A stretch of 64,000 nt of DNA from Chaetoceros tenuissimus. Taxonomy: Eukaryota; Bacillariophyta; Thalassiosirophyceae; Chaetocerotales; Chaetocerotaceae. The notes below the pieces were generated by a model. It searched no databases and was not told the DNA's origin. It was given only the letters and a program-made list of their open reading frames with translations. Positions within the stretch are counted from its first letter, which is position 1. Each line of letters starts with the position of its first letter. Shown piece after piece: positions 34,622 through 45,653 of this stretch. The stretch covers positions 2,046,001 to 2,110,000 of the forward strand of contig BLLK01000047.1 of the NCBI GenBank assembly GCA_021927905.1. The letters are read 5' to 3'. Position numbers and translations under genes: made by a program.

Positions 34622-36427
34622 CTAGCTTTGTTGAAGACGCTCAATAAGTTCGGTTTTCTTTCCGGATACTTTGAGTCCACGAGCTTTCAAAAGGTCTTTC
34701 AATTCGGCTACCTTCAAACTAGAGTAATCCTGTGAAACGGGAGCCTGTGGTTTTGTTGTAGGTGCTTCTTCATCTTTTGTATCAGTTTCAAGAGCACTAA
34801 AGAAGTCGTCATCATTCTTATCATTCGAATCATCACCTTCAAGTGAAGTACTGATATCTGCTTCAAGACTTGCGAAGAAATCATCATCATCATCATTGGA
34901 TTGATCTGAACCATTACTGTCATCCGACAGAGACTGGCTTAAATCAGCCTCAAGGTTTGCGAAGAAGTCATCATCGTCAAACGAAGTCTCCTTTGAACTT
35001 TTTGAAGTGGAAGCTGAATCACTGTCTTCCTCATCTGACAATTCAGACATCAGGGATGAGAAGAAATCATCCTCATCATCCTCATTCTTCTTACTTCCTC
35101 CTGACGGTTCATTCTTTTCCTCGAGATTGTCGGATAGCTCAGACATTAGGCTATTGAAGAAATCATCTTCCTCACCAGAAGTTGCTGATTCCTGTGTATC
35201 ACTCCCAAACAAATCCCAATTACCATCTCCTTCCAACGCATCTGACACAGTTTGTGCTTCTCTCTTATTATTCTCTCGTCTCATTTCACGACCAGATTTC
35301 CATTTTCCATCAGCATCCATTGTAGCTGCATCATCCCCAGAGTCCCAAGAAGATCTCTCCTTGATACCCCATTGATCTCCTCTTCTCTGCTGTTGTTCTG
35401 CACGTTGTTCTTCACGGAATTGTCTCCAGTTTTGTTCTTCTTGCTGAATTTCTTGTTCCGACCTTCCGAAAATATCTCCTCCTTCTCCACGTGCAATTCT
35501 ATCTTGGCGCCTATTTCTTCCTCCAGCACCTCCTGTAGCATTGTTATAAAGATCGCTCCTACTATTTTCACTTCTTCTGGGTTTCTTTCCAATGCTCACA
35601 TCAAAATCATCTTGACCGACTGGTGCAGCTGGACCTCCCAATCCCTTCATAGCTTCCGCATCAGTCATTGGTCTAATCTGGTTTGGGTCAAACCATTGAT
35701 CATTGATATTACCGTAAGTAAAAAGTCGAACCATAATCTGTCCATCTTTGAGACGTTTTACAACTCCATCTTCTCCTTTGAAGTTTCCAGTAAGAATCTT
35801 CACCATGTTATCAACCTCATATCCTTCATATTGAGCAAGAAGATCTTCACCACTGTCACCACGTCCAGTGTAATCTTCACCATATTTTTTATACATATCC
35901 TCCGTCTCTTCTTCTAATCCTCTAAACTTTTCAACTTCCTCATCAGACAAACAGATTGGTGCAGGTGGCAATTTCTTGTATCCTTTTTGGTTTACAGTAC
36001 CAGCCATCCAACTTCTACACAGCGGGAGCTCCTGAAGCGGTTCATAGGTTTCTGCACAGCAACGCATTTTAACAAAACAGTATCCAGGATATCTAACCTT
36101 TACTTCCACAACCTTCTGACTCTTCCCATGACTTCTCAATTTACGTTCAGTAGGTACTACAATCTTTTCAATAAGGTCAGTTGAAAAGCCTTTTGTGACA
36201 TGTTTTGCCTGTGCAAGTAAATCCATTTCAGATCCAGCTACGCAATTCATTACATACCAACCAGGTTCTACATCCATACCATCCGGCTCTATTCCAAGTT
36301 TATCCCATAATTTTCCATAAAGTGCAGACGATGTTTGTGAAGTTGCATGTCTGAATGGAGCTAGGTTAAAAGCGTTAACAGCCACCGATAAAGAAAGAGC
36401 TCCTAGAGCTATTATACTGATCTTCAT
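34622..36427 (-). CDS. Plastid NusG-like factor fused to a SAP domain, with acidic-FF repeats
   Basis: Single exon, 601 residues. The N-terminus MKISIIALGALSLSVAVNAF-NLAPF is a signal peptide with Phe/Asn-Leu-Ala-Pro at the cleavage site, indicating plastid import. Residues about 55-145 form a NusG N-terminal domain (GWYVMNCVAGSE … YPGYCFVKM … LCRSWMAGT) and about 205-252 a KOW domain (DNMVKILTGNFKGEDGVVKRL). Residues 571-598 are a SAP domain (LKVAELKDLLKARGLKVSG), a DNA/RNA-binding helix-hairpin. Between KOW and SAP are a Gln/Arg-rich stretch and five repeats of the form (D/E)2-5-FF-x-(S/A/N)-L, with FF at 423, 455, 488, 517 and 542. NusG factors couple RNA polymerase to elongation and translation; a role with plastid RNA polymerase or nucleoid is inferred. 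It is convergent with the TMEM131 gene, only 64 bp away. Confidence 0.85.
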   Translation of the reverse strand: MKISIIALGALSLSVAVNAFNLAPFRHATSQTSSALYGKLWDKLGIEPDGMDVEPGWYVMNCVAGSEMDLLAQAKHVTKGFSTDLIEKIVVPTERKLRSHGKSQKVVEVKVRYPGYCFVKMRCCAETYEPLQELPLCRSWMAGTVNQKGYKKLPPAPICLSDEEVEKFRGLEEETEDMYKKYGEDYTGRGDSGEDLLAQYEGYEVDNMVKILTGNFKGEDGVVKRLKDGQIMVRLFTYGNINDQWFDPNQIRPMTDAEAMKGLGGPAAPVGQDDFDVSIGKKPRRSENSRSDLYNNATGGAGGRNRRQDRIARGEGGDIFGRSEQEIQQEEQNWRQFREEQRAEQQQRRGDQWGIKERSSWDSGDDAATMDADGKWKSGREMRRENNKREAQTVSDALEGDGNWDLFGSDTQESATSGEEDDFFNSLMSELSDNLEEKNEPSGGSKKNEDDEDDFFSSLMSELSDEEDSDSASTSKSSKETSFDDDDFFANLEADLSQSLSDDSNGSDQSNDDDDDFFASLEADISTSLEGDDSNDKNDDDFFSALETDTKDEEAPTTKPQAPVSQDYSSLKVAELKDLLKARGLKVSGKKTELIERLQQS

Positions 36428-36800
36428 GTTAAAAAATGTATAGGAAAAACTTCAGCCAAGCTCGTATGAACATAGACCAAACAGTTACGTTTTCACTGAT
36501 TTCTTCTCAGTTTATTTGAAAGAAAAGTGAGTGTGAGTTTTGTTCCGTCTCTTTGTGATGTGGTCAAAGTATTTCGTGGTTCCGAGGCAACTTATGTTAA
36601 CCCTATCGTCTCGGGTGGGGCTATTCTTGTTCTGGTCTTGCAGGAGTCTTGCGGAATCAAAATCGGCGATCTAATTTTTTCTCATCGCCAATTTATTTTC
36701 ACCCTTTTACATATTCATTTTCATTTTCATTTTCATTTCCATTCCATTTTCAACTGAATCCTTATCGAAATCAAAAGTATACAACATATTCTTCTTCCAT
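36428..36800. promoter_or_regulatory. Divergent region of NusG-SAP and TPR genes
   Basis: 373 bp between divergent starts. It contains a CATTTT microsatellite at about 36715-36750, close to the TPR gene start. No coding frame is supported; both promoters must lie here. Confidence 0.4.
36715..36750. repeat. (CATTTT)n microsatellite
   Basis: About six imperfect tandem copies of CATTTT/CATTTC, probably in the 5' leader of the TPR gene. Confidence 0.8.
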
Positions 36801-38992
36801 ATGAATATGATGGATGCTGATAAATATTCCACGGAGGGTAAGACAGTGATTGGCGATATGCCAAAACTGTCTAGAAATCCTATCCAGATGAAGGCATCTA
36901 TTGACAATTCCATAGCATCTACTTCTTCATATTTTGACGAATCTGCGATGAAAGAGCTTCGAAACAACTTGACAGAGTGCACTGATTACAACAGTTATGA
37001 GGACACAGACGATTCTGACGATGAGGATTTTAGAAAACCTCTTCTGAAGGGATCCTGGGATGTGTCAAGAATGGAATACTTTCAAATGATGCAAACAAGT
37101 GAAAACGGCCAATCTAAACCCGAGGAAACAAAACACATTGAAAACATCCAACTTCTTCATGGTAGTTCTTCTACAAACTCAGCAGATGTTGAGGTTTACA
37201 TTGTAGAGGAGGACAATATCGACAATTTGAGTCTTCATAGTTACAAAGAATTGAAGGAGAAAGGGAGCAATGTTGGATATGATGAGTTGGAACTACACGA
37301 GCGCTATGAAAGTATCGAAGCTATCGAAAATGTCATCATTGATGAAAAGAGTGAAGTCAGTGATGCAGATGAGGTGAATGATGTTGACGAGTCTGATAAC
37401 CAATCAGAATCAAGAGATGTTGATACCACAAAATCTGCTGATTCTGTTGTCATCGAGAAGGAAAGTGAACAAGATTTAGTTCAAGGTAAGGACGACGAGA
37501 CTACCGAAGAAAGTGCTGAAAAATCTGAAGATGAAAATAATCAAGATGTCAGTATCAACAAGAATAAGGAGATTGAGACTTCGTCTCTTGAAATGAAAAT
37601 GAAAGAAGTAGATATTACCACAGAGGTAAACAAATGTGACAAAAATATGCCTGCATCTGAGACCAAAGGTAGTAAACATCAATTAGTATGTGAAGCAAAA
37701 ACAAATGACAATTTGTATTTCAAGACTCTCGAAATGAAGCTCAGAAAACTTCACGATCAATCCTGCAAAAATCTTCAAGGCTCAAAAGCAGAAAAAGCAC
37801 TCAAAAGTTTTGAAGAAATTCTATCCCATCTAATTTCAGAGTATGGTCCTGAACACAAACGAGTTGCAACTGCATTGCACAACTTAGCTATTGTTCATCT
37901 AAGGCTTGGTAACTATGAAGATGCAATTGATGCCATCGAAGAAGCTATCAAAATAAGAAAGTTAAGATTGGGTAAGAAACATCCAAAGGTGTCCGATTCT
38001 TTAGTCGAACTTGGAACAATTCTCTCAGAGATGGAAGAGTATGATGAGAGCCTAGAAGCATTTAGTGAGGCTTTAATCTTACGTGAGAAGGAATTTGACG
38101 AGACCGACGAAAGTGATCAGGGAAAAGTGAAGCTTCAAATGGCTAAAATTTTGAATAACATCGGTTGTGCGTATTTCGAATTAGGAGAGTTAGAAGATGC
38201 AGCAACTGCTTTCGAAGAAGCTCTAGATATCCAGCAAACTTGCTACGAAGAGGGAAATTTTCAGTCCATGCCTGGGTTCCTTGCTACATCTTGTACTATC
38301 TGCAATCTTGGCTTCGTTTGTATGGAAGGTGCAGACTATGAAACTGCTATTTCTCATCTTGAAGACGCTTTGAAACTCCAACGAAATATTCTGGATGAGA
38401 AAAGTTTCATCATCATGTCAACACTTGAAAACCTTGCATACTGCTACCTCAAATATGGTGGCTTAGACAAAGCATTGAAAGTAAGTGGCATATTTGCTCT
38501 GGTTATATAACATTATTTCCCACTTCACCCCTTCTAATCATCAACATTTCTTATTTCATCCAACAGTGTTACAGAAACTTATTCGAAGTTGTTAAAACTT
38601 CTCATCATAAATATGACTTGGCCCTTACTGACACTTTGAGAAAGAAAGCATACTGTGAAATCAAGTTGCTTAATTTCGAAGAAGCTGGAAAGACATTGGA
38701 GAAGATTGAATTCATACTAGAAAATAACCTTGAGCCTACCGACACTGAAATTGAGGAAATCGACAATCTAATGTCAAGTGTCCGGGTTCAAATTCACAAG
38801 TCTTCATCCATTGGAAGTTATATCTCGAAGAAAATGGCGGAGAAGGGTTACCGTCATCCTTTAAATTCAGACTTGATGTGCAAGTGTGGATACGACATTG
38901 AAAATGACACCGAGGTTGATCTGAAGTGCGTAAAACCAGAACTTCCTGTCTATTCTACTAAAATGTCTGGTCATAAGATCTCATTTGCGTAG
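36801..38992 (+). CDS. Kinesin-light-chain-like TPR protein
   Basis: Model: join 36801-38480, 38567-38992; 701 residues; 86-nt phase-0 intron. The first 310 residues are acidic, Ser/Asp/Glu-rich and probably disordered. Residues about 320-600 carry tandem TPRs of the 42-residue kinesin-light-chain type, e.g. ALHNLAIVHLRLGNYEDAIDAIEEAIKIRKLRLG, SLVELGTILSEMEEYDESLEAFSEAL and NNIGCAYFELGELEDAATAFEEAL. No DNA-binding, enzyme or membrane segment is visible. The C-terminal 50 residues are not part of the repeats. Such proteins serve as scaffolds. Similar acidic-plus-TPR proteins are numerous in diatoms; the partner is unknown. Confidence 0.8.
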
Positions 38993-39409
38993 AATTGCAT
39001 ATGTGTGACCAAGTAATAGGAATCAATCTCAAACTTTATGGTGTTTAATTTAAATATTTTAATGTGTAAACATTCAGCTCTAAATGATGAATAGGATTCA
39101 AGACCGAGTAAAAGGAATCAATCTTTTAGGGTTAGGGTTACCTGTATGATGTTTAATTTTTAAAAATATTTTAATGTGTAAACATTCATGTAGCTCTAAA
39201 TGATGAATAGGATTCAAACATGTAAATACAAGTAAGTGAGCTACCCAAAAGTGGGTACGTCCAAATAAATATATCTTTACATAGTTTTTATACTGATAAA
39301 ATTGTATATACCTAGGGAATCTGTGAATGATTTTGTACCAATTGCGATTTCCTTTGCTCCCCATATACCTTCACATAAATCTATTGATTAAGTCTATTCC
39401 TGATAAAAT
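38993..39409. other. Convergent intergenic region with duplicated segment
   Basis: 417 bp between the 3' ends of the TPR and oxidoreductase genes, largely filled by the imperfect direct repeat at 39018-39220 described separately. No coding frame is supported. Confidence 0.6.
39018..39220. repeat. Imperfect direct duplication containing TTAGGG copies
   Basis: Two copies of a unit of roughly 90-110 bp: about 39018-39104 and 39110-39220. Shared blocks are AGGAATCAATCT, TTTTAATGTGTAAACATTCA and AGCTCTAAATGATGAATAGG. The second copy has gained TTTTAGGGTTAGGGTTA (39126-39142), which is two and a half copies of the TTAGGG telomere unit. This looks like a local duplication in which telomeric repeat was added at a break. 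Confidence 0.8.
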
Positions 39410-40703
39410 TTATTTGAGCTGTTCTTGAAGAACTGGAACAAGGTATTCAGCTACCTTCAATGTTTCGCAAGCAATTTCGATGGTTGCGATTCCCTTTGCC
39501 TCTTCCCCAGTCGCGCAGAATGCAGCAACTCTGTCCTTTACAGTGATGTAATCTGGATCTTGACTGAAGAAGTATGGCATAGCTCCTGGGTATTTCTCTT
39601 CAAGTCTCTTTACATTTGCCTTGTCGTCCTCATCTGGCATATTATATCTGAAAAGCTCGTCTCCAGCAGAATTAGTAACAGTAGCGTAAGAAACATCTCC
39701 TCCACATCTATCTGCCTGAACACTAACAGATTTTCCAGTCTTGGTCTTGATGGTGAACTTAATCTTATCGAAGTCAGTCCAATCCTTTCCACTTGGTCCC
39801 TTAAGGGTTTGCATGGAAGAGTAGTCCTTGTCTGCAACTACACTCTCGATGTTGTCAACACTAACGTCGTAGAAAGAAACAAGAAGTGCCAACTCATGGA
39901 TAGCCATATTCTTCAACATACCCTCTGCATTACGCTCGAAGCATTCTCCTAGTGACTCAGCAGTTGGTTCGTAAGTATTATTGGAAACAAAAGTTACATG
40001 TCCATCATCGCAAGAAGCCGCGAAGTCTCTGGTCTTGGAAACATACTTGCACACATTCTTATTGTATCCCATAAGAACAGTTACATCCTTATTTGCTGCT
40101 TCATTCTTCATAGCTTCAAGTTCTGCAACGGTTGGAGCACCTGGCTTTTCAAGGTAAATGGTTGTACATCCAGCTGCAATTGCTTCAGACATAAGACGTG
40201 GGTTATCAACAGTACGCCCAGAGATGAGTGCAAGACGCTTAACTCCATCTGCTACTGGTGGAAGATCTGCAAGAGATTTGTGGAACCCAACACCATGATC
40301 AGCTTCAGCCTTCTTTGCAAAGTCTCCAAATTCTGGACCTCCTGGGCCTTCAGCTCCTGTAGACAAATGAAAAAAGTGCAAGATTAGTTCTTATCAGCGA
40401 TGAAAGTGTTGAAAAAAGTAGAGTTCGCATTTTTCATTCATACCCAAAGAGTAGAATTTTATTTGTGTTTTCCATAAACTTATGTTGTACATTCTAGACC
40501 CTAGGGATTGCATGGATAGCTGCTCATAAAGACTTACCTGGTCCAAGGAACCATGGCTCTACTACGTGACAAAGCTTTGCATGTGGTACTTCATCATTCA
40601 ACATTTGAACTCCATGGTACCATCCCATACCACGGAGTGGGCATCCACATCCTACAAGAACAACTTCAGCTTGGTCTTTACTTGGTGTAGCTTGAGCAGT
40701 CAT
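39410..40703 (-). CDS. Gfo/Idh/MocA-family-like oxidoreductase
   Basis: Model: complement join 40538-40703, 39410-40356; 370 residues; 181-nt intron, phases close. The N-terminus MTAQATPSKDQAEVVLVGCGCPLRGMGWYHG is a Rossmann NAD(P)-binding start, although with a GCGCP variation of the usual GxGxxG. It continues with RLALISGRTVDNPRLMSEAIAAGCTTIYLEKPGA, the family's typical EKP segment, and YNKNVCKYV. The second half (IKFTIKTKTGKSVSVQADRCGG … DELFRYNMP) is a beta-rich substrate domain. No signal peptide is seen, so it is probably cytosolic. These enzymes oxidise or reduce sugars, inositols and related compounds; the substrate cannot be read from sequence. The exon-1 boundary interrupts the fold at WFLGPG. 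Confidence 0.75.
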
Positions 40704-41132
40704 TTTATATTTTGTTTATTGTGTAAAAAGAGAAAGTGTGGTGAAAATTCACTTGGAAAAATTATGAGAATTCGACGGAAGAAAAAAGTGATGGGAAAGA
40801 TTTCCTTTTGAATGGTTTTGATTTGAATCCAGAACTTTGTTGCGTAGATCCTCTCGAAGATACCAAACTTCTCGAAGTTGAACGTATCAAAGGAATGGCA
40901 TTGATGGTAGTCAAAAATGGCTGTTTCGAGAGTCAATTAGCAAAAAGTTTTATGCATTAGGTTTTGATCCCTTCATCGAAGAATGTAGCCGAAGCACAAA
41001 GAAGCGCTTTTTGCTTGCAAAGTTTCAGTAGTAGCAACACTACCTTAGACTTACAATAGCATTAGCATTTCAACACAATTTTGTCTAATCATACAAATAC
41101 TACCACATTTCAAATACATACAAATATAGAAA
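40704..41132. promoter_or_regulatory. Divergent region of oxidoreductase and proteasome beta-3 genes
   Basis: 429 bp between divergent starts; it presumably holds both promoters. AT-rich, with no repeat or reading frame of note. Confidence 0.4.
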
Positions 41133-41744
41133 ATGTCAATTCTTGAATATAACGGAGCAGCGATAATTGCCATGACCGGTAAAGACTGCGTTGCAATTGC
41201 TTGTGATACCCGTCTCGGAGCACAAGCACAAACAGTATCATGTGATTTCAAGAAAGTATTTCAATTCGGAAAGACCTTTGTTGGTCTCGCTGGTCTAGCT
41301 TCAGATGTGCAGACCATGAATAGTCTTCTCAAATTCCGTAAGAACCTCTACGAACTTAGAGAAGAAAGAGAGATGACCCCACGCGTCTTATCAAATCTTT
41401 TATCGAACCTCCTGTACGAGAAGAGATTCGGGCCATACTTTATCGAGCCGGTTGTTGCTGGATTAGATGATGACAATAAGCCATTTTTGAGTGGAATGGA
41501 TCTGATCGGTGCACCAGTTTACACAGATGATTTCGTTGTGACTGGAACTGCCACCGCAAACATGTATGGTATGTGTGAAACATTGTACAAGAAAGATATG
41601 GAACCAGAGGAACTTTTTGAGACTTTGAGTCAGGCTCTTCTTTCAAGTGTAGACAGAGATGCACTCAGTGGTTGGGGAGCTACAGTTCATATTGTTACAA
41701 AAGATGGAGTTATGACAAGAGAACTCAAGGGACGAATGGATTAG
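41133..41744 (+). CDS. PSMB3: 20S proteasome subunit beta type-3
   Basis: Single exon, 203 residues, nearly the same length as human PSMB3 (205). It begins [29 protein letters not shown] and has [39 protein letters not shown] and [15 protein letters not shown], all characteristic of beta-3. This is a non-catalytic beta-ring subunit: no propeptide and no N-terminal Thr nucleophile are expected or seen. It works in the cytosol and nucleus as part of the 20S core. Confidence 0.96.
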   Translation: MSILEYNGAAIIAMTGKDCVAIACDTRLGAQAQTVSCDFKKVFQFGKTFVGLAGLASDVQTMNSLLKFRKNLYELREEREMTPRVLSNLLSNLLYEKRFGPYFIEPVVAGLDDDNKPFLSGMDLIGAPVYTDDFVVTGTATANMYGMCETLYKKDMEPEELFETLSQALLSSVDRDALSGWGATVHIVTKDGVMTRELKGRMD

Positions 41745-42650
41745 AGATGCTAGAAATGTCATACTTCTTCTTTCACCGAAGACATATCTTTTTCAAATTT
41801 TTTGTTGCCAACTAGTTTGCCTGGTTAGAAATTTTGCCAGAAGGTATCCGATTTGGAATATGGAAGTATAATTATTCGCATATATCTAACCTAATACCAA
41901 AATCTATATTCATTGCCAAATTGCATTGCTATCAATGCTTTTCTCGAGGTTAGCCTAACAATTCTGAAACTTTTGAAAAAAGTCTAGCTTTGGTTTTCGT
42001 ATGATTGCTACTACTCGTTTATTGTCATGAAATTTTCGTTAATCATTTTAGTAAAGTATACCGAAGCCATGTGATAAATAACTTAGATCGAAGAAAGGTG
42101 TGGACATGACGAACCAGAGAAATATGGGCAAGGGACAGACAAGTGAGTCGTAAAGAAATACTGCTAGAAGAAAAAATAGAAGCACAAACAGAAAGGGACC
42201 AAACTATAAGAATTATTACCAGCACAATACTCGTAAAAGAATCGAAAACATTTTCAGATAAACTAGTCTCTTCTCTCTCAATTTTGAATCTCGCATCGAA
42301 GGACAAAAAAAATGTGGTCATTTTCATATTGTATGAGTACGGAAGTCTATATCACCAGCAAATTAGATATTCGGCACTCGTCATTTAATAGAATACTATT
42401 TCAAGTACTAAAACAAACAAACAATCCTGTCAGGTCTATAATGAATCTTTTTATAAATTTACAAGTGATGTAGTCATTATGTATTTCTCAAAGTTATCAG
42501 TCAATGACAAGACTGAATAAAGCGTCTAAATATGGAGAAATGGATACATTCGAATGTGTCTAGAAATAGTGTACAGCGTGATGACATAAAGGAGCTAGCT
42601 AGAGAATTGGTACAAGGAAATCAGTTCAAAGTGTGGGGCCTCTAGGTTCG
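41745..42650. other. 906-bp intergenic region, nothing supported
   Basis: Convergent 3' ends flank it. An 81-codon frame at 42143-42388 is charged at its start but has no recognisable domain, no conserved context and an overlapping antisense frame, so I do not call it. No repeat or RNA structure stood out. Confidence 0.5.
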
Positions 42651-43118
42651 TCACCAGCAATCATCGTCGCAATAGTATTCTAGCTCATTGTCTTCAATGA
42701 AGTCTTCCCCATCTTCGAATTCCTCGATATTGTTGAAGTCGCCATCATCATTGTCATAAGCTGAGAAGAATGGAGAAGGCCCGTCGACATCTTCGTCAAA
42801 GTTGTCGTTATTGAAGGCATCCTCGTCGAAGTTGGCGTGGTAGCCATCACAGTCAGTTGTCTTGGCATGAGCAGCCTTGGAGTATCTTGGAAGAGCACCA
42901 TTGGTGAACTCATTCTCGACAACGCTCTCGTCGTCGTCAGGAATGTCAGGTTCGTTAAGAGCGACTTCGTCACGGTCAAAGTCATATACAGCAACAGAGT
43001 CAAGTCTGTACTCTTCGGAGCTTTCATCGACCTTCACCAAATTGTTTTGGTATTCAAGTGGCTTCACGAGCTCAGTATGAGTACTGACAACTCGAACGAA
43101 TTGCTTTGGAGGAGACAT
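42651..43118 (-). CDS. Small, strongly acidic protein, unknown
   Basis: Single exon, 155 residues from the ATG at 43118 (MSPPKQFVRVV). The frame extends upstream to 43322 without an ATG, and that extension has non-acidic, UTR-like composition. The N-terminal 30 residues are basic to neutral; the remainder is dominated by Asp/Glu/Asn with an internal repeat NFDEDAF-NNDNFDED and ends CDDDCW. No signal peptide, membrane segment or known domain is visible. Strong and consistent acidic bias over 120 residues supports real coding. It could be a chaperone-like or histone-binding acidic protein, but nothing shows that. Confidence 0.65.
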   Translation of the reverse strand: MSPPKQFVRVVSTHTELVKPLEYQNNLVKVDESSEEYRLDSVAVYDFDRDEVALNEPDIPDDDESVVENEFTNGALPRYSKAAHAKTTDCDGYHANFDEDAFNNDNFDEDVDGPSPFFSAYDNDDGDFNNIEEFEDGEDFIEDNELEYYCDDDCW

Positions 43119-43709
43119 GGGCAGCAGTACTAGAGTTAAAGTCGATTGTTTGTGTTTTATGAAACAAGATAACTTTCGAGTTCTGACTCGATTGTGTGTC
43201 AGGCCAGGCTTGCTTGTTGTGTAAGGTTTCAAGGGAAATAAAACAAATGGTGGAGGTTGAATCTCTGAATCTTCAATCTTATTAGAAGTGAAAGTGAAAA
43301 GGACTGCATAAATACCCAACAAGAAATGAGAGCATCAAAAGGGCAGTTAAAAGTAAAAACAAGTTAAAAGTCGTACAAAGATATATTATGAACTAAAGAT
43401 ACGAATCCTCCGTTTTCATATAAAATTAGCTCATCATTGTTTTTGGCTTCCAACTGTATGTACGAGTACCTTTCAACCCCGCCATAATGAAAATCTTTCA
43501 AGTTATAAAATAGTAATAACAACGAATAGCAAAATTGTTAGTTTATTTTTCGCGATACAGTGGATCTATTTTTCTATATTAGAGTTTGTTTGTTTTGAAA
43601 CAAAAAAGCCTGGAAGGTCAATTTTATTTGGTCACTGGTCCTGTTTGAATCAAGGGACGATGGATACGTTGCCATTTCGACTCATCAAAACGACTGTGCG
43701 GTAAGAAAC
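43119..43709. other. Intergenic between two minus-strand genes
   Basis: 591 bp containing the leader of the acidic protein and the 3' UTR of the BFR1-like gene. A short direct repeat AAGTTAAAAGT occurs near 43345-43370. No gene is supported. Confidence 0.5.
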
Positions 43710-45653
43710 TTAAGCATCTTCTGTGGCAGCAGCTTCATCTGCAGACTTTTGTCCCCACTGAGCATTTACACCTGCAGCAGATCCTCCTGCAGAGAGTGGA
43801 ACAAAGTCGTCACTTGCAATGTCAAGTTTTCCATTCTTCTTAGCTGGTGCATCGCCTTGTCTAAGCTTTTGTGCTGCCTTTTCATTAGCCTTACGGATAT
43901 CAGAAGCGGTTGGAACAGCTCCACGCTCTTGTTGGGAGTACCACTCCTTCTTTGCCTTGAGCTCATCAACAGATGCCTGTACAGCTTCAAGGCTGGTTGG
44001 AGGAGTCAATCCCAAAAGTCCAAATTGCTCAAAGGAGTCAACATTGAGTTTGAATACTGGAGCAGCCTTCTTCTTGGATGCACGTACACGAGCTTTCTTT
44101 CCAGCTCCCATCTTGAGGAATACTTCGTCATCATTTTTCTTGAGAGGAACAAGTCCTGCAAAAGGATCATCCTTTACAGAAACAACATCAGTCTTTTTCT
44201 CACTGCCATCTGCGCCCTCCTTATCCTCAAGATAAGTCTTGGAAAGGTAATTGGCGAGGTAATCGCAAAGGTACATTTCTTCTTCGTAAGGGATTTTCTT
44301 TGCTTCCTCAGCCTCCTTAGCTGCGAGCCAAGCTGCCTTCTCTTCCTCACGCTTCTTCTTCTCCTCTTCATACTTCATCTTCTTTTGTGCCTTGATTGCT
44401 CTCTGGTAATCATACCACTTGTCATTTTCCTCTCCGAATACCTTTCTCAATTCATTTCTCTGAGCGATCTTGTCTCCGATCTCCTTACGGATAGTCTCTC
44501 TTTGCTCTTTCAGACTGCTCAAATTTTTCTTTGCCTCAGTCTCAGTGTCCTTCATCTCATCAACAATCTTCTGCTTAGCGTCGATTTCTACTTGCTTAGC
44601 ATCAATCTCCTTGTCCTTTGCTGAGATTTGAGCTCCAAGGGTCTTTCTCTCTGCCTTGATATCATCAATGCCCTTATCTTTGTCCTTGAGATCGTCAAGA
44701 ACTTGCTTAGATGTTTGCAAAGCATCGATTTCCTTGAGCAATTTCTTCTCTTCAGTGAGACTCATGGAAGTAGTCTCCTGTCTTTGCTTAAGCTTTGCAA
44801 TCTCCTTATCAATGGACTCAGCATCTCCAAAGCGAACATTTGCTCTAGCTTGCTTCTTGTCATTCATGAGATTCTCAGTTGCTTTCTTTGCAATGTCGAG
44901 CTTAGCACGGAGTGCCTTCTTTTGGTTGATAAGGCTTCCCTTCTCTTGACGAAGAGTGCGAAGCTCGTTGCGGATCTTTCCAGCAGCAGAGTCACGCCCT
45001 CCATTGATTGCGAGCTCAATGGATTTTTGAATGTTGTTTTTCTTCTCCTTCATTGCATCAATCTCAGCATTGATAACATCAACCTCAGCATCGTGAGCTG
45101 CCTTGTTTGGTTTCTCGACCTATGAATTAAATGAATGCAAATAATTAGTAAATCATGATCTTGTCTTCAGACATTCAAATTATGAAAAATGTGCTCCATG
45201 TCCGACGTATGGAAGAATGGACAAACAAAGGTTCGCATATTATACGATACTGCGCATTGGTATTGCATTTTCGAGTCCAACAAAATGATGTGTTTCCTCG
45301 TATGTTTGAGTACGATCTGCATACAAGTTATCTTTATGCTTTTTGAACCTGCAGAAGTTTCACATTCTATACTTTATTTTGAGATCAATGACGATAACCA
45401 TCATTGACCTCATTTTCTATCCGATCCAAAGATTGCAAAAGACTCATGCTGTTGCACCCAAAATACAAACCAGAATGCCTTCTTTTTGGGTATCATATTT
45501 TGCAACAAAGTTACATACCTTAGGAATAGGCTTGGTAAGATCATAAAGCTCCTCAGGAGCCTTACGCTGTCTCTTTTCTTTTCCCTTTGCAGGAGCAGCT
45601 GCTGCTTCGGTGGTTTCAACTGCAACTGGTGTTTCAACTTGTTCGGTAGACAT
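43710..45653 (-). CDS. BFR1/PPI1-like coiled-coil protein
   Basis: Model: complement join 45519-45653, 43710-45119; 514 residues; 399-nt phase-0 intron. The ATG at 45653 gives MSTEQVETPVAVETTEAAAA. Residues about 45-290 are one long coiled coil (VEKPNKAAHDAEVDVINAEIDAMKEKKNNI … RKEIGDKIAQRNEL). This arrangement, including a KP near its start and the EEKKKREEEKAAW end, resembles yeast BFR1 (polysome- and mRNP-associated) and plant proton-pump-interactor proteins. The C-terminal part has KKARVRASKKKAAPVFKLNVDSFEQFGLLGLTPP and a KAKKEWYSQQERG helix. The IRxELxTLRxEKGSLINQKK segment fits the family. Binding to ribosome-associated mRNA is inferred. The codon bias looks strong, in line with a highly expressed gene. 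Confidence 0.7.

Noticed and set aside
35007-35375. Ser-rich forward frame opposite the NusG-SAP acidic repeats
   Set aside because: Reverse complement of Asp/Glu/Ser codons (GAT/GAA/TCA) yields Ser/Phe-rich frames. No independent evidence.
42143-42388. 81-codon frame between the proteasome and acidic-protein genes
   Set aside because: No domain, an overlapping antisense frame of similar length, and AT-driven composition. Charged start only.
43749-44624. Long forward frame opposite the BFR1-like gene (291 codons)
   Set aside because: It is the antisense of a Lys/Glu-rich coiled coil, whose codons read as Leu/Phe/Ser on the other strand. The sense frame has clear coiled-coil logic.
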